From UMGS1002 sp964570825 (GTDB taxonomy: Bacteria > Bacillota > Clostridia > Oscillospirales > CAG-272), in assembly GCA_964570825.1 (NCBI GenBank), contig CAZMZJ010000038.1, positions 1 to 5,237 of the forward strand: a stretch of DNA of 5,237 nt. Reading direction: 5' to 3'. Shown one piece after another: positions 1 to 4,975 of this stretch (positions are counted from its first letter, which is position 1; the number at the start of each line of letters is the position of its first letter). Under the pieces are notes generated by a model. It was not told the origin of the DNA and searched no databases. It worked only from the letters and a program-made list of their open reading frames with translations. The position numbers were made by a program, and so were the translations under genes.

Positions 1-25
1 CAACCGTGTAGTCCACTGACGCCAT
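1..25 (-). CDS. Start of next phage gene, probably portal (partial)
   Basis: An ATG on the minus strand at 25 begins an open frame (M-A-S-V-D-Y-T-V) that runs off the window. It starts four bases after the terL stop codon. A GAGG motif lies about 11 bases upstream, within the terL 3' end, and could serve as the ribosome binding site. In tailed phages the gene after terL is usually the portal protein, so that is the best guess, but the eight visible residues do not identify it. Confidence 0.4.
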
Positions 26-28
26 AGG

Positions 29-1267
29 TTAATAGTCCTCTACGCTGATAGAAGGTGCGGACAACTCTTGTCGGGCGCGCCACGCCAGCGCAAGGCTCAT
101 CACGCAGTCATCATGCAGGCCGTCAGGCGCGCTATAACGGGTTGCCCCGCTAGGTAATCGTGTCATTTCGTAGGCTTGTAGCTCGTTGACAAGCACCTGA
201 TCGGGCAAGATGCGAATGTCGCCCTTCTCGAAGGCCAGCGCCAGCGACTCAATGATTCCCGTCTTGCTGGCGTTGGTGGTCTGGAATCCCACCACTGGCA
301 AGCCCTGGCGTTGCAATTGCTCCACAATCGGCTCGCCCATCGCGTTCAGCTCGGCCAGAATCGCTTGCGGGCTGTATCGCTTTGCCATCGCCGCAAGACG
401 CCCCGCTTGCACCGCGTAGTCAATCTGGTTAAAGCGATCCATCGCCACCATCGCGCCCTTGTCATCCAACACGGTCAGTACGGTAAAGTCCTCGTGTTTG
501 CCCCAGTCAACGCCAATGTAAGTACCAAGCCCTACCTCTTTCGGCGTTGCCGTCGCCGCCTCTGTTACCCGGCGAAAGACCGCGCCAGCATCCTCGATAA
601 ACTCGGCTAGAAACTCTTGGCGAAACGTCCGCTCCGGCATGGAGTGAAACATCGCCTCGGCCTCGGCAAATCTAAAATCCGGGTTCTCTAGCGGGTGCGG
701 CTTGCGGTATAGCCGCCCGTCGCGTATCTCTACACCCAGCGTCGGTATCTGCCACGCCATGCTGTCGGCGGCGTCAAGCGCAGCGACGTATTCCTGATAA
801 AACCAGTTGCGGCCCTTCGGCGTCCCGATGAACAGCGCCCAGCCGCCCGTATCCGACACGACAGGACGCAATACCTCGTACCACGCTCCCGGCACAACCA
901 GGCTGGCCTCGTCCACCACCACCCCGTCGGCGGTATAGCCACGCGCATTGTCTGGGTTGTCTAAGGAGCGAAAGATGATCTTGCCGCCCGTTGGAAACAG
1001 CGCCTCCATACGGCTTGCGGCAAAGTCAGCCACCTGCCACGCAGCCTTGCGAGTCTCGTCCCATCCGATACGGCTTTGTGCGTAGGTGTTCGATCCCCAA
1101 AACACCGAGCGGCCCTTCATCGCCGCCGTGACCGACGTTATCATTGCCAGCGTCGTCTTGCGCCATCGGCGGCCAGCACTGAGCCACTTAAATCGCGCCG
1201 GATGACGCATTACCGCCCGCTGCCCCTGGTGCGGCATCGGCAGGCGTATTGATCTCTCGCCAGTCAT
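29..1267 (-). CDS. terL: Phage terminase large subunit (TerL)
   Basis: This is the packaging motor: an ATPase that threads phage DNA into the prohead and a nuclease that cuts the concatemer. The 412 residues match the usual 400-550 for TerL. An N-terminal segment (about 7-30) leads into the Walker A region AGRRWRKTT (31-39), followed by Walker B GVVVDEAS (115-122, catalytic Glu120) and the coupling motif GTPKGRNWF (148-156). The C-terminal RNase H-like nuclease shows Asp254 in GVDWG, Glu307 in AELN and Asp386/Asp387 in HDD, the expected acidic triad. Walker A has Arg where most families have Gly before the Lys (GRRWRKT rather than GRRxGKT). The start at 1267 keeps the segment before Walker A that TerLs normally have, but it makes an 80-base overlap with terS; ATGs at 1237 and 1210 are alternatives. 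The gene lies just downstream of terS and upstream of a probable portal gene. Confidence 0.95.
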   Translation of the reverse strand: MTGERSIRLPMPHQGQRAVMRHPARFKWLSAGRRWRKTTLAMITSVTAAMKGRSVFWGSNTYAQSRIGWDETRKAAWQVADFAASRMEALFPTGGKIIFRSLDNPDNARGYTADGVVVDEASLVVPGAWYEVLRPVVSDTGGWALFIGTPKGRNWFYQEYVAALDAADSMAWQIPTLGVEIRDGRLYRKPHPLENPDFRFAEAEAMFHSMPERTFRQEFLAEFIEDAGAVFRRVTEAATATPKEVGLGTYIGVDWGKHEDFTVLTVLDDKGAMVAMDRFNQIDYAVQAGRLAAMAKRYSPQAILAELNAMGEPIVEQLQRQGLPVVGFQTTNASKTGIIESLALAFEKGDIRILPDQVLVNELQAYEMTRLPSGATRYSAPDGLHDDCVMSLALAWRARQELSAPSISVEDY

Positions 1268-1601
1268 TCACATACTCGATCTTATATGTCACCGCGCCGC
1301 CATCCGGCCCGCTTACCTCTTCCCGCGTCACGTACCCGCGCCGCTTGCCCTTCGTCGCTAGGTGAAAGCGGATCATCGGCCCGTCGCCGTTCTTGATCGC
1401 GGCGAGCATCTGCCCCTCGGTGAAGTCCAGCGCCCGCTCGTCCTCGTCGGCGTAGGCTTGGCGGGTCTCGGCCCACTTGTTGACGTACTTCTCTGCCGTA
1501 TGCCAGTCACAGTCATCAAGGCGGCGGGCAATCTCTGACATGATGCCAAAGCTGCCCCTCACCGCCTTAAGAACGCGCTCTTTAGCAAAGTCATACGGCA
1601 C
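1188..1601 (-). CDS. terS: Phage terminase small subunit (TerS)
   Basis: Terminase small subunits bind the packaging site on phage DNA, oligomerise and deliver it to TerL. This 137-aa protein has an N-terminal helix-turn-helix-like region (about 4-45, with SFGIMSEIARRLD and the CDWHTAEKYV helix). A middle segment follows that is characteristic of one TerS type: LDFTEGQMLAAIKNGD then MIRFHLATKGKRRGY (58-90). The last 20 or so residues are an Ala/Gly/Ser-rich tail that overlaps the start of terL by 80 bases and may be weakly constrained. The start codon is GTG at 1601, supported by AAGGGG at 1608-1613, six bases upstream. The next upstream gene (yhhQ) ends only 32 bases before, so the modification and packaging genes appear to share a transcript. 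Size, domain order and position next to terL agree. Confidence 0.88.
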   Translation of the reverse strand: MPYDFAKERVLKAVRGSFGIMSEIARRLDDCDWHTAEKYVNKWAETRQAYADEDERALDFTEGQMLAAIKNGDGPMIRFHLATKGKRRGYVTREEVSGPDGGAVTYKIEYVNDWREINTPADAAPGAAGGNASSGAI

Positions 1602-1607
1602 AAGCTA

Positions 1608-1613
1608 CCCCTT
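1608..1613 (-). promoter_or_regulatory. Ribosome binding site of terS (supports GTG start)
   Basis: AAGGGG on the minus strand lies six bases before the GTG at 1601. It decides for this non-ATG start; no other in-frame start between here and the helix-turn-helix has a comparable site. The same AAGGGG core precedes yhhQ. Confidence 0.7.
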
Positions 1614-1633
1614 CGGAAATTCGGAACGTTGGA

Positions 1634-2251
1634 CTAGATGGGCTTACTTTCCTTGACCAAGTAGATACCCGGCAAGCTAATCAGCGTCACCAGCCCCTTA
1701 AACATAATCTGGCCCCACGCCACCGCCAGGATCGCCGCCAGCGGCATAGTGCCCCAGAACGCACCAAGGCTGAATACCAGTGAGTCAATCGGCAAAGAGA
1801 CGGTGTTGCTACCCAACACTCGCATAAACTGCCACTTTCCCACGAACCTATGCATCAGCGCGTGATACAGCTCTGTATCAATTAACTCGCTCACCAACTC
1901 GGCGGCGATAGAGGCCACGGCAATACGCCAGACCACGCCCAGCGTAGCAGCAAATGCCTCTTGTAACGGCCAGAACCCGGCGGGCTTGAGCGAGATTGCA
2001 AACTGGAAGTACAGCACCATCACCACGTTACAACCAGCCGCCGCCACGATTGCAGCCCGCGCCCAATCGCGCCCCAGCTTCTTGTGGATCAGATCGCGCC
2101 AGGTGAAGGTGATCGCATAAACGAATGTGCCAGCCGGGAGCGTAAGCGCCCCGATCTGTGCGATCTTTGCCGCCGCCACGTCTGCCACCATTTGCAGCAT
2201 AATATAGCCTGCCACCAGCACCACCGCTACCCAGATAAACCGCTTGCTCAT
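1634..2251 (-). CDS. yhhQ: YhhQ-family (VUT) queuosine-precursor transporter
   Basis: YhhQ proteins (COG1738) are inner-membrane carriers that import 7-deazaguanine precursors; E. coli YhhQ takes up preQ0 and preQ1. The product (205 aa from this start) is strongly hydrophobic with about six membrane segments (roughly 5-27, 38-53, 64-87, 104-126, 150-170, 172-195). Family features visible are WRDLIHKKLG after the second segment (51-60; the E. coli protein has a comparable ATDLTVRIFG), the acidic helix AELVSELID (117-125) and SLPIDSLVF with a buried Asp (152-160). The ATG at 2251 forms ATGA with the stop of the upstream QueF-like gene and lies nine bases after AAAGGGG. The in-frame ATG at 2257 is possible but only three bases from that site. 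A transporter of this family beside a DpdA-type gene suggests the virus raises uptake of the base it puts in DNA. Exact substrate (preQ0, preQ1 or queuine) is not readable from sequence. Confidence 0.88.
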   Translation of the reverse strand: MSKRFIWVAVVLVAGYIMLQMVADVAAAKIAQIGALTLPAGTFVYAITFTWRDLIHKKLGRDWARAAIVAAAGCNVVMVLYFQFAISLKPAGFWPLQEAFAATLGVVWRIAVASIAAELVSELIDTELYHALMHRFVGKWQFMRVLGSNTVSLPIDSLVFSLGAFWGTMPLAAILAVAWGQIMFKGLVTLISLPGIYLVKESKPI

Positions 2252-2646
2252 TGCCATGTACCCCTTTCGATTATAGCGCCAGCAGGCGCATGTACGGTTG
2301 TCCTTGCGAATACAGTTATCCGCAAAGGAATGTCACCAAGCGCCCGCGTCACTTCGTCGAAAGTGAGACGAGCGACATCCTCAATAGTCACCGATTGCAA
2401 CGCTAGGGTAGCAATCCAGTTTTCCACACTCACAAACTCTAGCAGTTGGGTGGATGGCCTGTACTCAATCCTGATGGTTCCCCAAAACGGGCGCTGCCCC
2501 ACCGAGCATATGGCAGAGAACTTTGGAGAAAACCAACCCATAGCGATATGGGAGATATTGGAAATGGTAGCTATATGGCTCTGCACAGAAAACCAATCTC
2601 CTTGCTCTGCTTGGGAAACAATGGTGCAAACACCGGCAACATCCAT
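2248..2646 (-). CDS. Small QueF-family T-fold protein (QueF-like, preQ0-tailoring)
   Basis: QueF reduces the nitrile of preQ0 to preQ1 with NADPH. The archaeal relative QueF-L lacks the NADPH motif and converts preQ0 in tRNA to archaeosine. This 132-aa product aligns without gaps, from memory, to the core of Bacillus QueF: SPKFSAICSVGQRPFWGTI (40-58) against CPEFTSLCPKTGQPDFATI. Cys47 falls on the nitrile-attacking Cys and Glu89 on the substrate-binding Glu. The end LRITVFARTTVHAPAGA resembles the final QueF strand (LSVYARYTRRGG in E. coli). Key changes: the NADPH motif ESKSLKLY reads EFVSVENW (70-77), losing both Lys; the acid Asp is Phe54; the active-site His is Ile88. Reductase activity is therefore unlikely; QueF-L-like amidation, binding only, or a new tailoring step are open. 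The ATG at 2646 lacks a clear Shine-Dalgarno site; a TAA ten codons upstream limits extension. The gene follows dpdA by 68 bases and overlaps yhhQ by four. Confidence 0.72.
   Translation of the reverse strand: MDVAGVCTIVSQAEQGDWFSVQSHIATISNISHIAMGWFSPKFSAICSVGQRPFWGTIRIEYRPSTQLLEFVSVENWIATLALQSVTIEDVARLTFDEVTRALGDIPLRITVFARTTVHAPAGAIIERGTWQ
2261..2267 (-). promoter_or_regulatory. Ribosome binding site of yhhQ
   Basis: AAAGGGG on the minus strand, inside the 3' end of the QueF-like gene. Spacing is three bases to the ATG at 2257 and nine to the ATG at 2251. This favours the latter, which also gives a four-base ATGA stop/start overlap typical of translational coupling. Confidence 0.6.
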
Positions 2647-2714
2647 TCGCTTGGTACAAACCGCTCGATTCGTTTATCGCTCACCCAACACGTCCAACGC
2701 CCTACTCGTATCCC

Positions 2715-3914
2715 CTACCCCCCCCTGTCCAGTGAATGCTCAGCAAGGTAGAGATTCAACCCGCTTTCAGCGGCGGCGATCTCGCCGCCGCTGGGTCCTC
2801 TCGCGTCGGCCAGATGCAGCTTTAGCCCCTTGTCCGCGTCACCGAAGTTGATGCCATTGCTTGTGTCACTTAGGTGTAAGCGGGGACCGCTTACACCTGC
2901 AACCGCCTCACCAAACCGCGCTGGGTTGGCGTCTGCCAGGTGCGCCCGCAGTCCTGCGGGCGCACCATCTTGTCCAGGTATATGCACCTCACCATGTCGC
3001 CGCCGCAGCCATTGCTCGGCTAGCATGTAGGACAGCGCAGAGATAGCACATATCTTGGCGCGGTCGTTGCGCGAGCGATTGGCAAAGTCGGCTGGGTCAA
3101 AGCCCATTTCCCGAACCAGTGCCGCGTGTTTGTACCAGTCGGGTGTTCCTAATCCCAGCTTGTAAAACCTACCCCGTCGCCCATCAAACACGGGAACATT
3201 ACCAAACCTAAACCCCTGTCCCCATGACGAGCTATCCACCGAATACCACGGGAAGCTTTTCATTACTTCCCAAGACGTGAGAGCAAACCCATGAAACACC
3301 GCTTGCTTTCCCGCTATCCTAAAGCATCGCACAAGCCAGGCCAGAATCTGTTCCTTACGGTTCTGCATCCCAGCAACCCCTAGCGCGATATACGGATATT
3401 GCTCAACGTATCGCTCTAGCCAGTCCCAGCTCTCCAGCACATGAAAACACGGCAGGGGTTGTAGGCCCATGTCCTCTAGTCGTCTTTGATTATCAAAGGT
3501 GCGCTCCGCGTGCTTTATCACGTCCAGGTTAGCATAGACACAAAACAAGTGCTTCCATCGCTTTATCCAGGCCGCGTACTCCTCACAAGTGATCTCGACT
3601 CCTTGTGTCATAGCCGAGAACGCTCCGCTATCTGCAAACACGTCCGGGTAGGGTGGCGTGAAATACTTAGCAAACAGCGCGTCCAGGTCGGTGTCCTTGT
3701 AGTACCAGTACGACAGTAGAATCCGCAACCGCAAACCCTGGCTATCAGCACCATGCTTGGCCCAAGCGTGGTGCTGAGGATCGCGCTCGGCCAAGTGGAT
3801 GTTTACGCCCAAGTCCCCAAACCCCCTCCATTGCTCGGTCCCGCTTTGTAAGCGGGACCGAGGGTTCTTGCTCTCGCCGTAACCATCAGGCCACGAAGCC
3901 AGGTAAACTTGCAT
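2715..3914 (-). CDS. dpdA: DpdA-type 7-deazaguanine DNA transglycosylase with repeat tail
   Basis: DpdA belongs to the tRNA-guanine transglycosylase superfamily and exchanges guanine in DNA for preQ0 or a related 7-deazaguanine. From the start used here (399 aa) the core has LRILLSYWYYKDTDLDALF (about 63-81), the catalytic-loop motif ADSGAFSA (94-101, Asp95), a substrate-pocket-like IALGVAGM (176-183) and SVDSSSW with the second Asp (Asp227), the arrangement of phage DpdA and the two-Asp mechanism of TGTs. The TGT zinc-site CxCxxC is absent. After about 310 the protein becomes a tail of four tandem units: GLRAHLAD, GPRLHLSD, GLKLHLAD and GLNLYLAE. Related motifs occur at the N-terminus (MQVYLAS, 1-7; GVNIHLAE, 36-43). 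Start choice is uncertain: the frame is open to ATGs at 4031 and 4049, inside the ParB gene, while 3914 has only AGAGAG nearly touching the ATG. A slip in the G8 tract would instead start it at 3994. Identity as a DpdA/TGT-like enzyme is firm; the base used is inferred. Confidence 0.85.
   Translation of the reverse strand: MQVYLASWPDGYGESKNPRSRLQSGTEQWRGFGDLGVNIHLAERDPQHHAWAKHGADSQGLRLRILLSYWYYKDTDLDALFAKYFTPPYPDVFADSGAFSAMTQGVEITCEEYAAWIKRWKHLFCVYANLDVIKHAERTFDNQRRLEDMGLQPLPCFHVLESWDWLERYVEQYPYIALGVAGMQNRKEQILAWLVRCFRIAGKQAVFHGFALTSWEVMKSFPWYSVDSSSWGQGFRFGNVPVFDGRRGRFYKLGLGTPDWYKHAALVREMGFDPADFANRSRNDRAKICAISALSYMLAEQWLRRRHGEVHIPGQDGAPAGLRAHLADANPARFGEAVAGVSGPRLHLSDTSNGINFGDADKGLKLHLADARGPSGGEIAAAESGLNLYLAEHSLDRGG
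2718..2725 (-). repeat. G8 homopolymer tract at the dpdA stop
   Basis: Eight consecutive G on the coding strand, followed by TAG (the dpdA stop) and GATA. A one-base slip would extend DpdA by about 13 residues, to a TAA in the frame of the QueF-like gene. Confidence 0.9.
2768..2793. repeat. Inverted repeat, 12-bp arms, 2-base centre (dpdA)
   Basis: CAGCGGCGGCGA at 2768-2779 is the exact reverse complement of 2782-2793, with TC between. It lies in the coding sequence between the third and fourth C-terminal units (codons for SGGEIAAA). Confidence 0.9.
2872..2898. repeat. Inverted repeat, 12-bp arms, 3-base centre (dpdA)
   Basis: AGGTGTAAGCGG at 2872-2883 pairs perfectly with 2887-2898. The coding strand reads GVSGPRLHL, so the palindrome overlaps the second C-terminal motif. 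Confidence 0.9.
2939..2966. repeat. Inverted repeat, 13-bp arms, 2-base centre (dpdA)
   Basis: GGTGCGCCCGCAG at 2939-2951 pairs perfectly with 2954-2966, with TC between. The coding strand reads GAPAGLRAH, overlapping the first C-terminal motif. Confidence 0.9.
3745..3777. repeat. Inverted repeat, 16-bp arms with one mismatch (dpdA)
   Basis: 3745-3760 and 3762-3777 are reverse complements except for one position, around a single central base. It lies just downstream, in coding direction, of the N-terminal GVNIHLAE motif (codons for QHHAWAKHGAD). Confidence 0.85.
3834..3862. repeat. Inverted repeat, 13-bp arms, 3-base centre (dpdA)
   Basis: CTCGGTCCCGCTT at 3834-3846 pairs perfectly with 3850-3862 around TGT. 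It lies just upstream, in coding direction, of GVNIHLAE (codons for RSRLQSGTE). Confidence 0.9.
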
Positions 3915-3931
3915 ACTCTCTGATATATCTT

Positions 3932-3994
3932 TTACCCCCCCCGCGCCAATGGGTAAGACAGTGCCAGGAAAAGCCCCAAACCAGTTAAATGCAT
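3932..3994 (-). CDS. 20-codon leader ORF coupled to the ParB gene, ending in a G8 tract
   Basis: The ParB-like gene stop and this ATG overlap as TAATG (3996-3992), a common arrangement for translational coupling. The ORF encodes 20 residues containing GLGLFLA and ending ARGG, with its last two codons and the preceding one made from the G8 tract before TAA. The peptide resembles the dpdA C-terminus (GLNLYLAEHSLDRGG-stop), which also ends in a G8 tract. One extra G, or a -1 slip, would join it in frame to dpdA (continuing G-V-K-D-I-S-E-S-M-Q-V-Y-L-A). It may be a regulatory leader, the true dpdA N-terminus separated by a homopolymer miscall, or a non-coding remnant of the repeat. Confidence 0.4.
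   Translation of the reverse strand: MHLTGLGLFLALSYPLARGG
3935..3942 (-). repeat. G8 homopolymer tract upstream of dpdA
   Basis: Eight consecutive G on the coding strand, followed by TA and then GATA three bases later. In the leader-ORF frame it is followed by TAA; one base slipped, it enters the dpdA frame. Confidence 0.9.
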
Positions 3995-4659
3995 TAGGTG
4001 CGGGACGCAACCACGCCAGAAACAAGCGCATCAAACTTGGTAGCCTCATCCACTCCGGGTAGTCGTGTCATCAGGTCGGTGTATTTCTCCATCGTCTCCG
4101 GCGACACCTGCACCCGCACAAACGGCCAGAAGTCACGTTCTCCTGGCTCGCCATGCTCGGCCTCCAACTCGTCCAGGCTTGGTACACCATCGCCATACAA
4201 CCCCGCGCTCCCAGCCAGGTCCGCGAGCATCTGCCCTACCGCCTCGCTGCCCGTCTGTACCTCACGCAGCACCGCGTCAAGCTGCTCCGCGTTCGCCTGC
4301 GCCAGCGCCGAGATTGGGTCAAACGTCGCCAGCACCAGCGCCTCCTCCGCAGGCGTCAGGTCCACATAGTCAACCGGCACCGTCGGCTGGTTGTGCCGCA
4401 TCGCCAGAGCAACCCGCAAGTGCCCATCCACCACCGTCTCCACGTTGCGGTCGCCCTCCGGCCACTCCTCGCTCGTGCGCTTGTTGACCATCACCCGTGC
4501 CACCCAGCCCACGCCGTGCTCATCGCCCAGGATGTCAGTTAGTGCGTTCTGCTGGTTGGCGGGATGCCCGCGCCAGTTGCTAGGATGCGCCAGCAGGCTA
4601 TCCGGCGGCACCTCTGCCGTGCCGATGATCCTATTGCGCCACGTCTCTTGTTTCCCCAT
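3994..4659 (-). CDS. ParB/Srx-fold (ParB-like nuclease domain) protein
   Basis: ParB/sulfiredoxin-fold domains bind nucleotides and DNA; phage members occur as nicking nucleases, partner proteins of DNA-modifying enzymes, and proteins of unknown activity. This 221-aa protein shows the fold's N-terminal pattern: AEVPPDSLLAHPSNWRGHP (15-33), then ETVVDGHLRVALAM (74-87), whose DGHLR is the signature position of DGHRR in ParB, followed by VPVDYVDLTPAEE (94-106) and LATFDPISALA. The second half ends with DFWPFVRVQVSPETMEKY and LPGVDEATKFDALV, a small domain often seen after this ParB type. The start at 4659 is supported by GAGGAGAGGG directly upstream; an upstream ATG at 4758 in the same frame lies within the zinc-finger gene and adds a low-quality Arg/Thr-rich stretch, so I rejected it. 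Placement immediately before dpdA suggests a link to DNA modification, but its reaction cannot be told from sequence. Confidence 0.8.
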   Translation of the reverse strand: MGKQETWRNRIIGTAEVPPDSLLAHPSNWRGHPANQQNALTDILGDEHGVGWVARVMVNKRTSEEWPEGDRNVETVVDGHLRVALAMRHNQPTVPVDYVDLTPAEEALVLATFDPISALAQANAEQLDAVLREVQTGSEAVGQMLADLAGSAGLYGDGVPSLDELEAEHGEPGERDFWPFVRVQVSPETMEKYTDLMTRLPGVDEATKFDALVSGVVASRT

Positions 4660-4975
4660 CCCTCTCCTCAATCCCGCACGCCTTGCGATACTCGCGGTTG
4701 GCATCCTCGTCCTGGTACGGCGCGTAGGCCAGCAGCGCGTCAGGCTGCACGTCGCCACAAACCGGCGCGTTTCCGTCCAGGTCCAGGCTCACCATCGGCG
4801 GCTCGGCCCAGTCGCTACGGCGTCGCTGCTCTTCCAGCCGCTTGAGGCACTTTGCCCAGGCGGGCCATTCCGCAACGGACGGGCCAAGTGCCCATCTCGC
4901 CGCACATTCCATGCAAACCCAGCGCGTCCCCACCACAGGGCCATCACAGATCATGCAGCGAGCGGAATGGCACAT
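4631..4975 (-). CDS. Hypothetical phage protein with N-terminal CxxC zinc finger
   Basis: I do not recognise a named family. The 114-aa product begins with a four-cysteine zinc-ribbon-like motif, CMIC at 7-10 and CMEC at 21-24, ten residues apart, and a Trp-rich segment follows (WALGPSVAEWPAWAKC). The middle is charged (RLEEQRRRSDW) and the C-terminal part is acidic with Asp/Glu/Tyr (LLAYAPYQDEDANREYRKACG). Such small zinc-finger proteins are common in phages as DNA- or protein-binding accessories. The ATG at 4975 has AGAGG at 4983-4987, seven bases upstream. The 3' end overlaps the ParB-like gene by 29 bases, so the two are likely co-translated. No membrane segment or signal peptide is seen. 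Confidence 0.7.
   Translation of the reverse strand: MCHSARCMICDGPVVGTRWVCMECAARWALGPSVAEWPAWAKCLKRLEEQRRRSDWAEPPMVSLDLDGNAPVCGDVQPDALLAYAPYQDEDANREYRKACGIEERDGETRDVAQ
4660..4669 (-). promoter_or_regulatory. Ribosome binding site of the ParB-like gene
   Basis: GAGGAGAGGG abuts the ATG at 4659, placing GAGG six bases and GGAG four bases upstream. This purine-rich site decides for the shorter ParB-like protein over the upstream in-frame ATG at 4758. Confidence 0.65.

Larger units (their letters stand above)
2718..2954 (-). repeat. Tandem GLxLHLAD repeat array (dpdA C-terminus)
   Basis: Four in-frame units, each opening with a beta-strand-like octapeptide: GLRAHLAD, GPRLHLSD, GLKLHLAD and GLNLYLAE. 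They are spaced 22, 20 and 22 residues apart, and the last is cut short by the stop. Linkers between the units include ANPARFGEAVAG and TSNGINFGDADK, which share an FG-acid-A core. Motifs of the same type stand at 3914-3894 and 3809-3786 at the N-terminal side of the enzyme. Confidence 0.8.

Noticed and set aside
2537..2552. Six-bp hairpin with a GCGA tetraloop (CCCATA...TATGGG) as a possible RNA element.
   Set aside because: The stem is short and lies inside the QueF-like coding sequence; one such hairpin is expected by chance in a window this long.
2084..2851. Long open frames on the plus strand across 2084-2851 and elsewhere.
   Set aside because: They are low-complexity Arg/Pro/His-rich or irregular translations lying opposite the recognisable minus-strand genes yhhQ, the QueF-like gene and the dpdA tail.
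2718..2966. CRISPR array or integron attC sites, suggested by evenly spaced palindromes.
   Set aside because: The palindromes differ in sequence, spacing follows protein repeats, there are no unique spacers, and I see no attC core sites. The region is an open coding frame.
3995..4049. ATGs at 4049 and 4031 as the dpdA start, and MRLFLAW near 4031 as a further LHLAD-type copy.
   Set aside because: This stretch is coding for the ParB-like C-terminus in another frame. The motif similarity is short and probably chance, though these starts cannot be fully excluded.
4660..4758. Upstream extension of the ParB-like gene to an ATG at 4758.
   Set aside because: It would overlap most of the zinc-finger gene's 3' part and adds an Arg/Thr-rich stretch with no domain. 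The ATG at 4659 has a strong GAGGAGAGGG site.
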